Below are positions 7,262-16,209 of a stretch of 27,980 nucleotides of DNA, piece by piece. The position numbers were made by a program, and so were the translations under genes. The first letter of the stretch is position 1. Every line of letters starts with the position of its first letter. Location of the stretch: contig CAZHRW010000109.1 of the NCBI GenBank assembly GCA_964535025.1, positions 1-27,980 on the forward strand. Direction: 5' to 3'. The DNA is from JAAYZK01 sp964535025 (lineage in GTDB: Bacteria; Planctomycetota; Phycisphaerae; SM23-33; FEN-1343). Below the pieces are notes generated by a model, which saw nothing but the letters and a program-made list of their open reading frames with translations, did no database searches and was not told the origin of the DNA.

Positions 7262-8272
7262 ATGACCGAGGACACGAAGCATAGCGAGGCGACGGCGGCG
7301 CCGCAGCGGCTGACGTCGGTGCTGGTCGAACCGCCGGCGGGCGCGGCCTTGCCGGGGCGGATCGATCGGCCCGTGTTCATCCGCGCCGCGGTCCTGGGCG
7401 GGCTGTTCGGCCTCGCCCAGTACGAGGTCGTCCTGTGGCTGGTGAAATCCTGGAACCGGAGCCTCAACTGGAGCCATGGGTGGCTCATTCCCCTGTTCAG
7501 TTTGTACCTGGTATACACCCGCCGCCACGAGATCCAGTCCGTCGAGCGCCGGCCGAACGTGCTGGGGCTGATCCTCATGGTCCTGGGGTTCGGGATCGAG
7601 GTGAGCTCCCTGCTCATCCCGTCGCTGCGAAACTGGTTCGTCGTCGGCCTCGCGGCGGTGATGGCTTTGTTCGGGCTGGTGCTGTATTTCAACGGGTGGC
7701 GGCCGATGAGGTATTTGTGGCTGCCGGTGCTCTACATGGCTCTGGCCGTGCCCATGACCGGGGGGCTGTACTCGCGGATCGCCTATCCGCTCCAGGAGGT
7801 CGCCGCCGCCGGGGCCAAAGGCATGATGGAGGTGGGGGGCGTCACGATCAGACGCGACGGGTCGAGGATGACCCTGAAGGACGTCAACGGCGACCCGCAG
7901 CACCTGATGGTCGAGGAGGCCTGCAGCGGGATGAACCTGCTGATGGCGTTCTTCGCCCTGGGCGTCGCGGCGGCCTACCTGCAGGACCGGCCCCTGTGGC
8001 ACCGGGGGGTGCTGGTCGTCGCGGGCATTCCCATCGCCGTGTTCTGCAACGTGCTGAGGGTGTTCATTACGTCCATGGCCTACTTCTTCGGTCATCCGGA
8101 GTTGGGCCAGGGCGTGCTGCATTCCTTTACGGGCATGGTCATGCTGATCCCCGCGTTCGCGATGCTGTGGGGGCTGGGCTGGCTGCTCAACCGGCTGGTG
8201 GTCGAGGTGGATGAGGACGAAGACGCCGATGACGTCGGGGGCGACGCCGAGGCGAAGGAGGTGACCGGATGA
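7262..8272 (+). CDS. Exosortase (EpsH/Xrt family) integral membrane transpeptidase-like protein
   Basis: Exosortases are polytopic membrane cysteine enzymes that process C-terminal sorting signals (such as PEP-CTERM) of secreted proteins and are usually linked to exopolysaccharide genes. This 336-residue protein has about eight hydrophobic helices and the three catalytic signatures in order: Cys 221 in EEACSGMNLL, Arg 266 in NVLRVFITS and His 287 in LHSFTGMVML. The tail after residue 313 is acidic. The ATG at 7262 is preferred. Another ATG at 7199 overlaps the previous stop codon and would add 21 residues; neither has an ideally spaced ribosome site (GGAGG at 7240-7244 is far from 7262). The subtype and sorting-signal sequence cannot be told from this window. 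Confidence 0.9.
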   Translation: MTEDTKHSEATAAPQRLTSVLVEPPAGAALPGRIDRPVFIRAAVLGGLFGLAQYEVVLWLVKSWNRSLNWSHGWLIPLFSLYLVYTRRHEIQSVERRPNVLGLILMVLGFGIEVSSLLIPSLRNWFVVGLAAVMALFGLVLYFNGWRPMRYLWLPVLYMALAVPMTGGLYSRIAYPLQEVAAAGAKGMMEVGGVTIRRDGSRMTLKDVNGDPQHLMVEEACSGMNLLMAFFALGVAAAYLQDRPLWHRGVLVVAGIPIAVFCNVLRVFITSMAYFFGHPELGQGVLHSFTGMVMLIPAFAMLWGLGWLLNRLVVEVDEDEDADDVGGDAEAKEVTG

Positions 8273-9099
8273 GCGAACGATCCGCCGCCACAACCCGGAC
8301 GGTGTACGGGTCGGTGCACTACTGGATCGCCGTCGGCGTGCTGCTGGTGGCCGGCGGCGGCATGCTGGGGCTCAAGCTGAGCGGATTCGTCATGGCCAAG
8401 GCCCAAGTGCCCCTGAACAAGACGCTCGACGAGTTTCCCGACACCGTCGGAGAGCGCTTCGTGTTGTGGCGCGAGTACAATGTCCCCGGTGTGGCGCAGC
8501 AGGGCAAAATCCAGTTGACCGACGATATCGTCAAGGTGCTGGGCACCGAGGAGTTCATCGACTGGTTCTTCATCGATCGGGAGCATTCCACCGAGCACGC
8601 CAAAGCCTTTGTCCGTTTCCACGTGCCGTACTACACGGGACTGCTGGACGCGGCCCCGCACGTGCCGGAGAACTGCAGGGTCGCCAGCGGCCAAGAGTTT
8701 GACCAGGAACGTTCCAGCGAGGTCGCCTGGGAGGTGCCCGATCTGCCCGAGGCGTGGGCCCACTGGCGGCAGGTGAAGATCCGCCGGGCGGCTTTCACGG
8801 AGCCGGGCCAGTCGGACGACCCAACCTTCAGCTATTACGTCTTCTGTGCCAACGGCGAACCCATGTGGTCGCGCCACAGGGTGCGGCTCAGGATGTCCAA
8901 TCCGTTTGAAAGCCACTGCTACTATATGAAGATCGAGTTGACGGCCGGGCGAGAGGATCGTCGGCTGACGCCCGCCGAAAGCGACGAGATGTGCCGGGCG
9001 TTCTTCGCCGAGGCCCTGCCCCTCGTCCTCGAGCACGTCAAGCCCCCGGACGAACTCGATCCCGACAAGCACGACGAGGCGGAGGAAGACGCGCCGTAG
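8269..9099 (+). CDS. Exosortase-associated EpsI-like protein (DUF3485-related)
   Basis: The 276-residue protein has one N-terminal transmembrane helix (about 17-40) and a likely extracytoplasmic domain. The segment AFVRFHVPYYTGLLDAAPHV followed by PENC places His 131, Pro 133 and Cys 136 in the H-x-P-x-x-C arrangement of EpsI proteins, which are found beside or fused to exosortases. Homology elsewhere looks weak and the C-terminus is acidic, so this may be a divergent subfamily. Its ATG overlaps the exosortase stop by four bases (ATGA) and has a strong AGGAGGTGA upstream, indicating coupled translation and a joint function. The biochemical role of EpsI proteins is not settled; proposed roles include assisting processing or polysaccharide export. 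Confidence 0.75.
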   Translation: MSERSAATTRTVYGSVHYWIAVGVLLVAGGGMLGLKLSGFVMAKAQVPLNKTLDEFPDTVGERFVLWREYNVPGVAQQGKIQLTDDIVKVLGTEEFIDWFFIDREHSTEHAKAFVRFHVPYYTGLLDAAPHVPENCRVASGQEFDQERSSEVAWEVPDLPEAWAHWRQVKIRRAAFTEPGQSDDPTFSYYVFCANGEPMWSRHRVRLRMSNPFESHCYYMKIELTAGREDRRLTPAESDEMCRAFFAEALPLVLEHVKPPDELDPDKHDEAEEDAP

Positions 9100-9147
9100 C
9101 GCCCCCCAAGGGCATCATTTGTTGACCCTAGCTTTCCGGAGCCACTG

Positions 9148-12100
9148 ATGGCCAGACGCAGGAAAAAGAAAGTCAATCGCAAGGTATTGATCATCGTGCT
9201 GATCGTCTGTGGCGTGCCGATGATCGCCTTTGGCCTGCTTATCGGCGGCAAGGTGCTCGACAAGATCCTGCCGAAAGATCCGGTCAAGTGCGCTGAGACG
9301 TCCAGCGATTACCTCGTCGAGGCCCAGGAGGGAATCGACGCCTACCAGAAGATCGCCGACGACCCGGCCGTCGATGAAGACCGGCGCCGTGCCACGCTCA
9401 ACGAGGCACTGGAGGACTACAGGAGGGCCTTTGGCCACCTGACCGATGCGATCAAGCACTCCGAAAAGGATCGGGACGCGCATCTCGAGTATCGCTTCGA
9501 GGCGGTCGCCCTGCTCGAAGAGTGGATGGAACAGCCCGGGCTGACCCAGGAGATGCGTCAGAAGCTCCATAGCTGGTGGCGTGACCAGCTTAAGGCCATC
9601 ATCACGGTGGACGGCGAGAATGTCGAGGCCCATGCGAAGCTGACCGACTTCTACTGGGCCGCCGCGAACCTGCAGGGCGCCAAGGACCCGGCGTGGTGGT
9701 CCGAGTTCCTCAAGACCGCCGAGCCGCTGTCGCGTCTTGATCCTGGCAACGCGGCGCTCTTCCGCAACATGGCGGAGGCCCACACGGCGCTGATGCCGTC
9801 GGATCGGGCGACCCATCACCCGCAGGCCGTGCTGTGCTATGCCCGGGCCGTGGCGGCCGATCGGACCGACAGCCAGACCTACCGTCGGTGGGCGGACTAC
9901 CTGATGAGCGACACGTCCACCCGCGATCGCGACGACGTCCTCAGGCCGACCGGTGAAGTGACGATGGAGGAGGCCAAGGCGTACATCGCGGAAGTCGCCG
10001 AGACGTATCAGGAAGAAAGCGCCCCCTCGCCCCAGGCGCGGCGCGCGCTGACGGGGATGAATCCGCGCGATGTATACCGGCTTGCGATCGAGGCCAGTCC
10101 CCAGGGCATTCCACTCCGCGTCGCGCTGGCGCAGTACGAGTATTTCAGTGGCAACCAGGCGCGGGCGGAGGATGAATTCCGGCGAGCCATGGCCATCGAG
10201 ACCAAGACGCCGGAGGACCTTCACGCCCTGGCGGGGTGCGCGCTCAGTATGGGCGGTGCGGCCGATCGCGCCGACGAGGCGTTGGCGCTGTGGGAGACGG
10301 CCCGCCGGATGGATCCGGCTTTCCTGCCGGCTTACGCCGGCGCCGCCGATGTTTATCTCTTTCGCGACCAGTACGAGCCGGCGGCCCAACTGTGCCGGGC
10401 TGGGCTGAAGGTGATCGACGAGGAACTGACCGGACGCAAGATCGAGGATGTGGAGGATCTCCAGGACCGCCAGCGGTATCTGCAGGGCATCATGCAGTTG
10501 AATATCAACCTGGCCCGCGCGCTGGTGGCCGAGATGCCCGCCGAGGCCGAGGCGCGCGCGTCGCGGATCGAGGAGATCCGCACGCACCTGGCGCGGGCCG
10601 GGGCCTTCCTCACGAAGCTCGAGGACGGCCGCGCCGCTCAGCCGGCCCTGCTGCGACTGCAGGTGGCCGATGCGAAGGTACGGGCCCGCCTGGCCCTGCT
10701 CGAGAACGACCTGTTCGCCGCCGAGAAGCTCTACCGCCTGGTCTACGAGGCCAGCCCGGCCCTCGACCAGGAGGCGTCCAGCGCCCTGGTGAGAATCTAT
10801 CTGCATCCGCGGTTCGGAGAGGAAAACGAGGCCACGCGGATCCTCGATCAGTTGACCAAGGAGTTCCCCGACGCGCCGCGCCCGTGGCTGTGGATGGGGC
10901 AGATCTACCTCGCCCAACGGAACATGGAGGAGGTCACCCGTGCGATCCGCCAGCTCGAGTCACTCGACCTGGACGACGAGCACGCTGGGGCGCTGGCCGA
11001 ACTGAAGGCCAGGACCCGGGCCCTGGAGGTGCAGATCCGCGGCGTGCCGGGCGGAGACATGCCCGAGCAGGTCAGCCGCGAAGATGTTCCCATGTGGCTC
11101 TCGTACGCTCAACGCCTGTGGGACGACGGGGAATCGGACCAGGCGATCGACGTGCTGCTGTCGCTCAGGGACCAGTTCCCCAACGACGAATCCATTGTCG
11201 TCGCCCTGGTGACATTGTATCTCAACGCAGACCAGTCCCAGATGGCCCTGGGGGTGCTCGACGAGGCGCTGCAGGCCAATCCCGACAGCGAGCGTCTGGC
11301 GTTCCTGCGGCGCGTGGTCGAGGCGCCCGAGGAGCAGCGCCATGAGATCCTCGTGGCGTTCATCAATGAGCACGAGACGGGCGCCCGGCGCGAGCTGTCG
11401 CTGGCACGGCTGTACGCCAGTCGCGGCGAAGCGGGCGACCAGGAGCGCTACTTCGAGCACATGGAACGTGCCGTCGAAGCGGATCCGGCGTTGGACGGCT
11501 GCCTGGACCGCTTGTTCTCGACCTACCTCCGCGCCGGGCGTCTCGACGATGCGGCACGGCTGGCCGAGCGGTCGGTGGAGCTGAACCTGCAGGGCGTCGA
11601 AGGCCGCATTCATCGCGCGCGGCTCCTGATGGTGCAGGAGAAGTGGGACGAAGCCATCGGGCTGCTGACCGAGGCGCTGGCCATCCGCGGCGAACGGTTC
11701 GGCGAGGCCCATGCGCTGCTGGGTGAGTGTCACCTGCGCACCGGCCGCGTGGACGAGGCCGACAAGAGCTTCCGCGCCAGTTACGAGTTGGACCGCAGCG
11801 ACGTTCGCACGCTCGTGGGGCTGGCGCAGGTAGCCGACCTCCGCGGCGACAGCGATGCACACCGGCGCTGGATCGGGGAGGCCTATACCCACGCGCCGCA
11901 CGTCGCCTACGTGCGCCGTTACTGGCTGACGTACCGCCAGGCGTCCCAGGAGCCCGAGCAGTTCGTCCGCGACTGCCGCGGCGTGCTCCGCCGCTACCCC
12001 GACGACACGGAGGTCATGGCGATGCTGGCGTCGGCGTACGAGCAGACCACCCCTCCGCAGTACGACCGGGCCGAGGAGATCTACCGGACCGTTTACGACC

Positions 12101-13914
12101 GTGCCCGGGGCAGCGAGCTGTCACTGCGCTACCTGGAACTGCTGACGACGTTCCTCCAGCGGATCGGCGAGACCGAGCAAGCTGAAGCGCTGCTCAGCCA
12201 GACGACGTCCGAAGAGGTGGCCGATCAGGCCGGGCTGATCCTTTTGAAGGCGCGGCTGCTGACCGAGGCGCGCCGGTACGACGACGCCCGCGCCGAGATC
12301 GACAAGGTCCTCCGGGAGTTCCCCGACGACGAGCGGGGGTATCGATACCTCGGCCAGTGGGCCCTAACAACGGGGCGCGACTGGCAGGCCGGCGTGGATG
12401 CCTTGAATGAATTGCTGCGCCGGCACCCCGACGACACGGCCCTGATCGAGCACTACTACGAGATGCTGATGCGGGCCGGGATGTTCGACCGGGCGATCGG
12501 CGAGTTGGAGGCCCGCCTGGAAACGCGTCCCAAGGACGACGCGACGATGGCCCTGCTGGCGCAGATCCACTACATGCAGGGGAGGCCCGACGAGGCCAAG
12601 GCGATGTGCGATCAGGCCATCGCGGCCAATGCCAACCAGATCCGCGCCCGCGTGTTGCGGTCGGATATCCTGTTCGAACGCGGACAGCGGGAGGCGAGCC
12701 TGGCTGATCTGCAGGAAGCGTTCAGCCTCCGCCGGAGCGAACCGATCGCCTTGCTGCTGTCGTCGCGGCTGGCCCAGATCTACCCCGATGGCCAGCAGGC
12801 CAAGACGATCCTCCTCGAGGCCCTCGGCGAAAGTCGCGATTCGGTGCCCCTGCTCCGCCGCCTGGCGCAACTGCAGGTGAATACCCGCGACTGGCACGGG
12901 CTGGACAGCACGCTCCAGCGCGGGCGCGAGGTTCAGCCGCGGCTGGCGACGTGGTGGATCCTGGAAGCGTCCAAGTGGCGGGCCACCGGCCAGCCGGCAC
13001 GGACCGCCGCGGCGCTGCGGACCGCCTACCAGTTGGAGCCGGGGAACGTCAACTTCATGCTGGCCTACTTCGACGCGCTGCTGGACATCGGGCAGTACGA
13101 TCGTGTGATCGAGACGATCGGCGAGGTGTCCGACCCCGGGCCGGAAGTGGCGATCCATCTCCGTGCGATGACCGGGCGGAGCCGCGTGGGATTGGGCAAT
13201 GTCGACGAAGGGATCGAGGATCTGTCGGCCTCGCTGGCGGCGGCCCGAACGATCCCGTCGATCGAGCTGGTGACCAAGCACTTCTTTGCGGCCCTCGGCG
13301 ACGACAAGGGCGTCGAACTGCTCGAGCAGTGGATGGCGGATCGTCCGGAGGCGTCGCTGCGAATCGCGCTGGTTCTCAAGCTGATGCAACAGGGCCGCTG
13401 GTCCCGGGCGGAGGCGGTGCTCGCCGGCGTCGACGTCTCGTCGTGCCCGCCTGAGCAGGCGGTGTGGGTCCTGCGCAGCCTGGGCGAGGTCCGCTACAAG
13501 CAGGAGGATTACGCCGGTGCGAAGCAGGCCTACCAGGCCGCCCTCGCCAAGGCGCCCGACAATGTGTTCATCCTGAACAATCTGGCCTACATGCTGGCCG
13601 AGAACCTCAACGACGCGGCTGCGGCGCTGCCGTACGCCCAAAAGGCCGCTGAATTGATGCCGACCGATCCGAACATGGCCGACACGCTGGGGTGGATCTA
13701 CTTCCAGAACGATCAGCGCGAGCCCGCCGAGCGGGAGCTGCGCCGTTCGCTGCAACTGGGCGAGACCCCCGCGGCGCTGTACCACCTCGGCCGCGTGCTG
13801 GAAAGCCTCGGGCAAACGGACGAGGCGGCCACGCGATACAGGCGAGGCTACGACCTGGTGCGGGGTCATCCGCAGAATCCGTTTCATGATCTGTTGCAAC
13901 AGAAGGTCCCCTAG
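9148..13914 (+). CDS. Giant membrane-anchored TPR-repeat protein (1588 residues)
   Basis: A basic N-terminus (MARRRKKKVNRK) precedes one transmembrane helix at about 13-34, so the remaining 1550 residues should lie outside the cytoplasmic membrane. They consist of helical tetratricopeptide-like repeats; examples include SSALVRIYLHPRFGEENEAT, EALLSQ..TEARRYDDARAEIDKV, and the C-terminal set at about 1450-1580 (YKQEDYAGAKQAYQAALAKA, NNLAYMLAENLNDAAAALPY, MADTLGWIYFQNDQREPAER, LYHLGRVLESLGQTDEAA). This C-terminal pattern resembles the large TPR proteins (PrsT type) of exosortase/PEP-CTERM loci, which are thought to be scaffolds for assembly or export. No catalytic domain is visible. GGAG lies about 8 bases before the ATG. 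It is far longer than the usual roughly 900 residues of PrsT. Confidence 0.9.
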   Translation: MARRRKKKVNRKVLIIVLIVCGVPMIAFGLLIGGKVLDKILPKDPVKCAETSSDYLVEAQEGIDAYQKIADDPAVDEDRRRATLNEALEDYRRAFGHLTDAIKHSEKDRDAHLEYRFEAVALLEEWMEQPGLTQEMRQKLHSWWRDQLKAIITVDGENVEAHAKLTDFYWAAANLQGAKDPAWWSEFLKTAEPLSRLDPGNAALFRNMAEAHTALMPSDRATHHPQAVLCYARAVAADRTDSQTYRRWADYLMSDTSTRDRDDVLRPTGEVTMEEAKAYIAEVAETYQEESAPSPQARRALTGMNPRDVYRLAIEASPQGIPLRVALAQYEYFSGNQARAEDEFRRAMAIETKTPEDLHALAGCALSMGGAADRADEALALWETARRMDPAFLPAYAGAADVYLFRDQYEPAAQLCRAGLKVIDEELTGRKIEDVEDLQDRQRYLQGIMQLNINLARALVAEMPAEAEARASRIEEIRTHLARAGAFLTKLEDGRAAQPALLRLQVADAKVRARLALLENDLFAAEKLYRLVYEASPALDQEASSALVRIYLHPRFGEENEATRILDQLTKEFPDAPRPWLWMGQIYLAQRNMEEVTRAIRQLESLDLDDEHAGALAELKARTRALEVQIRGVPGGDMPEQVSREDVPMWLSYAQRLWDDGESDQAIDVLLSLRDQFPNDESIVVALVTLYLNADQSQMALGVLDEALQANPDSERLAFLRRVVEAPEEQRHEILVAFINEHETGARRELSLARLYASRGEAGDQERYFEHMERAVEADPALDGCLDRLFSTYLRAGRLDDAARLAERSVELNLQGVEGRIHRARLLMVQEKWDEAIGLLTEALAIRGERFGEAHALLGECHLRTGRVDEADKSFRASYELDRSDVRTLVGLAQVADLRGDSDAHRRWIGEAYTHAPHVAYVRRYWLTYRQASQEPEQFVRDCRGVLRRYPDDTEVMAMLASAYEQTTPPQYDRAEEIYRTVYDRARGSELSLRYLELLTTFLQRIGETEQAEALLSQTTSEEVADQAGLILLKARLLTEARRYDDARAEIDKVLREFPDDERGYRYLGQWALTTGRDWQAGVDALNELLRRHPDDTALIEHYYEMLMRAGMFDRAIGELEARLETRPKDDATMALLAQIHYMQGRPDEAKAMCDQAIAANANQIRARVLRSDILFERGQREASLADLQEAFSLRRSEPIALLLSSRLAQIYPDGQQAKTILLEALGESRDSVPLLRRLAQLQVNTRDWHGLDSTLQRGREVQPRLATWWILEASKWRATGQPARTAAALRTAYQLEPGNVNFMLAYFDALLDIGQYDRVIETIGEVSDPGPEVAIHLRAMTGRSRVGLGNVDEGIEDLSASLAAARTIPSIELVTKHFFAALGDDKGVELLEQWMADRPEASLRIALVLKLMQQGRWSRAEAVLAGVDVSSCPPEQAVWVLRSLGEVRYKQEDYAGAKQAYQAALAKAPDNVFILNNLAYMLAENLNDAAAALPYAQKAAELMPTDPNMADTLGWIYFQNDQREPAERELRRSLQLGETPAALYHLGRVLESLGQTDEAATRYRRGYDLVRGHPQNPFHDLLQQKVP

Positions 13915-13940
13915 CGACGTGGGTGACAAGGACGATGACT

Positions 13941-16139
13941 ATGAACGACAAGCCTGAATCGATGCGACGGTTCCAACGCGGTGGTCTGCCCAAGGGCGGT
14001 TCGCCGGCCGGGAGCGGCCCGGCGAGCGGGCTGACCGCCAAGGACGTGCTGCGCATCCTGCGCCGGCGGTGGTTGATGATCACGCTGTTCATGGTGGTTT
14101 CGGGCGTGATCTCCGTGGGCGGCACGGTGATATGGCGGATGTTCCTGCCGAAGTACACGGTGAGGGCTTCCATCGCCCTGCGGCCGCCGGAGGAGTCCAT
14201 GCTCCGCGGCACGCCCTACCGTAATACGGACCTGATGGACCGGTATAAGGAAACGCAGGCCGCGAACGTCAAGAATGTCGATGTGCTGCGCACGGCGCTG
14301 GAGCAGGAGGCCGTGGAACGGACGCTCTGGTACCAGCGGTTCTACGATCCCGAGTTGAAAGAGGCGCTGACCTACCTGGACGAAAACCTCCAGGTGGTGC
14401 TGCCGCCCAACACCGAGCTGATCGAGATCCGGCTGTCGATGTACTGCGCCGACGCGCGAACGCGGGATGAGCTTCCAACCATTGTCAACCAGGTCACGGA
14501 TGCCTTCCTCGCCCGCGTCAATGAGGGCGAAGCCAACGCGCGTATCCGGGAGATCAACACGCTATCGGATACGGTCGACGATCGGGAAGAGCGGGTCGAA
14601 CGGATCGACAACGATATCCGCGCTCGTCTGGCGACGACGGACGTGTCCGTGATGGAGCGGCGGACGGATGAGTTGACGATGGCCATGCAGGAGATCGTCA
14701 AAGACAACAACGAATTGATGGCCCAACGGGCCGAACTGGAAAAGGCCCTCACCAGCCTGTACCAGCAGCAGAACGAGCAGACGCTGTACACCCACCCGAT
14801 GGTGGTGGAGCGGCTGGAGGTCGATCCTCTTCTCCGCGGCATGGAGGTCGCGCTGAATGAGGCCCGCGCCGCGTTCGAGGTGATCCGGTCCAAATACGGA
14901 CCCCAGGCCCGGCAGTACAAGACCCTGGTGATTCGTATCGAAGGGCTCGAACGGGAGATCGAGGCGCGGCGGCGGGAAGTGACGGAAAGCTATATCGCGT
15001 CGATGCTGGCGGCCTACGAGCAGGAGTTGGCCAAGACCATCGAGTTGCTCTCCTCCAACGCCGATCGTTTCGACGGCTATTCCCAGAGACGCCGCGACCT
15101 CAACGACGCCCTGAACGACGTGGACAACATGCGGGCCCGGCGCGAGGCGCTCCTGGAGGAGATCCGCAACCTCAACGACCGACTCATGGACGTGCAACTG
15201 GTTCGCCAGGAGGACCTGCCGGCGAACCTCAACGCCGCCGCCGAAGTGCCCATCCAGCCCAGCGGGCCGAGCCTGCCGATCTGGATCACCGCCGGCATCC
15301 TGCTGGGGCTGGGCCTCGGGGTCGGCCTGGCGCTGCTGCTGGAACTGATGGATACCTCGGTCAAAACGCCCACCGACATCGTCGGCCGTACCGAACTGCC
15401 GCTGTTGGCCATGGTGCCCCACGAGGATGATCTCGACGAGGAGATCGAGGACTGCCGCCTGGCCTGCCGTTCGGATGAACAGTCGATGCTCACCGAGAGC
15501 TTCCGCGAACTGTGGACGAACCTGAAGTTCGCCGGCCCGGTAGAAAACCGTCGCGTGACGCTGATCACCAGCGCCAGCCCCGACGATGGGCGGACGACCG
15601 TTTCGTCCAACCTCGCCCTGACCGGCGCCCGCACCGGCGCCCGCATCCTGCTGGTGGATGCCAACTTCCGCCGGCCGGCGATCAGCAGGTTGTACGGCCT
15701 GGAAGGCCAGACGGGCCTGTCGGACGTGCTCAGCGGACAGGCGGCGTGGAACGACTGCGTTCGCGAGTCCGACATGGCCAACCTGGCGGTCCTCCCCGCC
15801 GGGCCCATGCCGCCCAATCCCACCGAATTGATCGGCAGCGATCTGGCCAGGAGCGTGTTTGCCGAGATGGCCTCGCACTACGATCAGGTGATCGTGGACG
15901 GCCCGCCGCTGCTGCTGATCAACGACGCGCGGATCCTGGCGGCCCTGGTCGACGGTGTGATCGTGGTCGTCCGCGCCGGCGTGAACACGCACGGCATCGT
16001 CAACCGCGTGCGGACGGTGCTCAACAGCATCAACGCGCACATCATCGGCGGGGTGCTCAACGGCGTCCGTACCACCGCCGGCGGCTACCTGCGGAAGAAC
16101 TACGACGCGTTCCACGAGTACCACGAAGTCAACGTGTAA
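13941..16139 (+). CDS. Wzz/Wzc-type polysaccharide co-polymerase with BY-kinase-like domain
   Basis: The 732-residue protein regulates polysaccharide chain length and export. Residues 31-70 form the Wzz entry and first transmembrane helix (about 44-66). A long periplasmic coiled-coil region spans about 195-420. The second helix is at about 447-468 with the usual preceding Pro-rich segment. A cytoplasmic MinD-like kinase domain follows: Walker A-like SPDDGRTT at 546-553, Walker A' LLVDANFRRP at 570-579, Walker B IVDGPP at 651-656. Three tyrosines (716, 721, 727) form a short C-terminal cluster as in bacterial tyrosine kinases. The invariant Walker A Lys is Arg 551, so kinase activity is in doubt. 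The ATG at 13941 is chosen because AAGGA sits 8 bases upstream; GTG 13923 and ATG 13935 are alternatives. Confidence 0.9.
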   Translation: MNDKPESMRRFQRGGLPKGGSPAGSGPASGLTAKDVLRILRRRWLMITLFMVVSGVISVGGTVIWRMFLPKYTVRASIALRPPEESMLRGTPYRNTDLMDRYKETQAANVKNVDVLRTALEQEAVERTLWYQRFYDPELKEALTYLDENLQVVLPPNTELIEIRLSMYCADARTRDELPTIVNQVTDAFLARVNEGEANARIREINTLSDTVDDREERVERIDNDIRARLATTDVSVMERRTDELTMAMQEIVKDNNELMAQRAELEKALTSLYQQQNEQTLYTHPMVVERLEVDPLLRGMEVALNEARAAFEVIRSKYGPQARQYKTLVIRIEGLEREIEARRREVTESYIASMLAAYEQELAKTIELLSSNADRFDGYSQRRRDLNDALNDVDNMRARREALLEEIRNLNDRLMDVQLVRQEDLPANLNAAAEVPIQPSGPSLPIWITAGILLGLGLGVGLALLLELMDTSVKTPTDIVGRTELPLLAMVPHEDDLDEEIEDCRLACRSDEQSMLTESFRELWTNLKFAGPVENRRVTLITSASPDDGRTTVSSNLALTGARTGARILLVDANFRRPAISRLYGLEGQTGLSDVLSGQAAWNDCVRESDMANLAVLPAGPMPPNPTELIGSDLARSVFAEMASHYDQVIVDGPPLLLINDARILAALVDGVIVVVRAGVNTHGIVNRVRTVLNSINAHIIGGVLNGVRTTAGGYLRKNYDAFHEYHEVNV

Positions 16140-16146
16140 GCGGCCG

Positions 16147-16180
16147 CGGACCCGGTGGGGGATTCACCCCGCCGGGTCCG
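16147..16180 (+). terminator. Strong GC hairpin after the export operon
   Basis: CGGACCCGGTGGGG (16147-16160) pairs with CCCCGCCGGGTCCG (16167-16180) around loop GATTCA, giving 14 pairs including one G-T wobble. It lies 8 bases after the wzc-like stop codon. No T-run follows, so it may be a U-less terminator, a transcript-stabilising 3' end, or an attenuating hairpin before cheX. Confidence 0.45.
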
Positions 16181-16209
16181 TCCGCTGCTGGTGTGCCGAG
16201 GTCGCCGCG

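Noticed and set aside
9115..10917. Long minus-strand open frames opposite the TPR gene (also 12364-13929)
   Set aside because: Shadows of codon bias; the plus-strand frame gives continuous TPR repeats.
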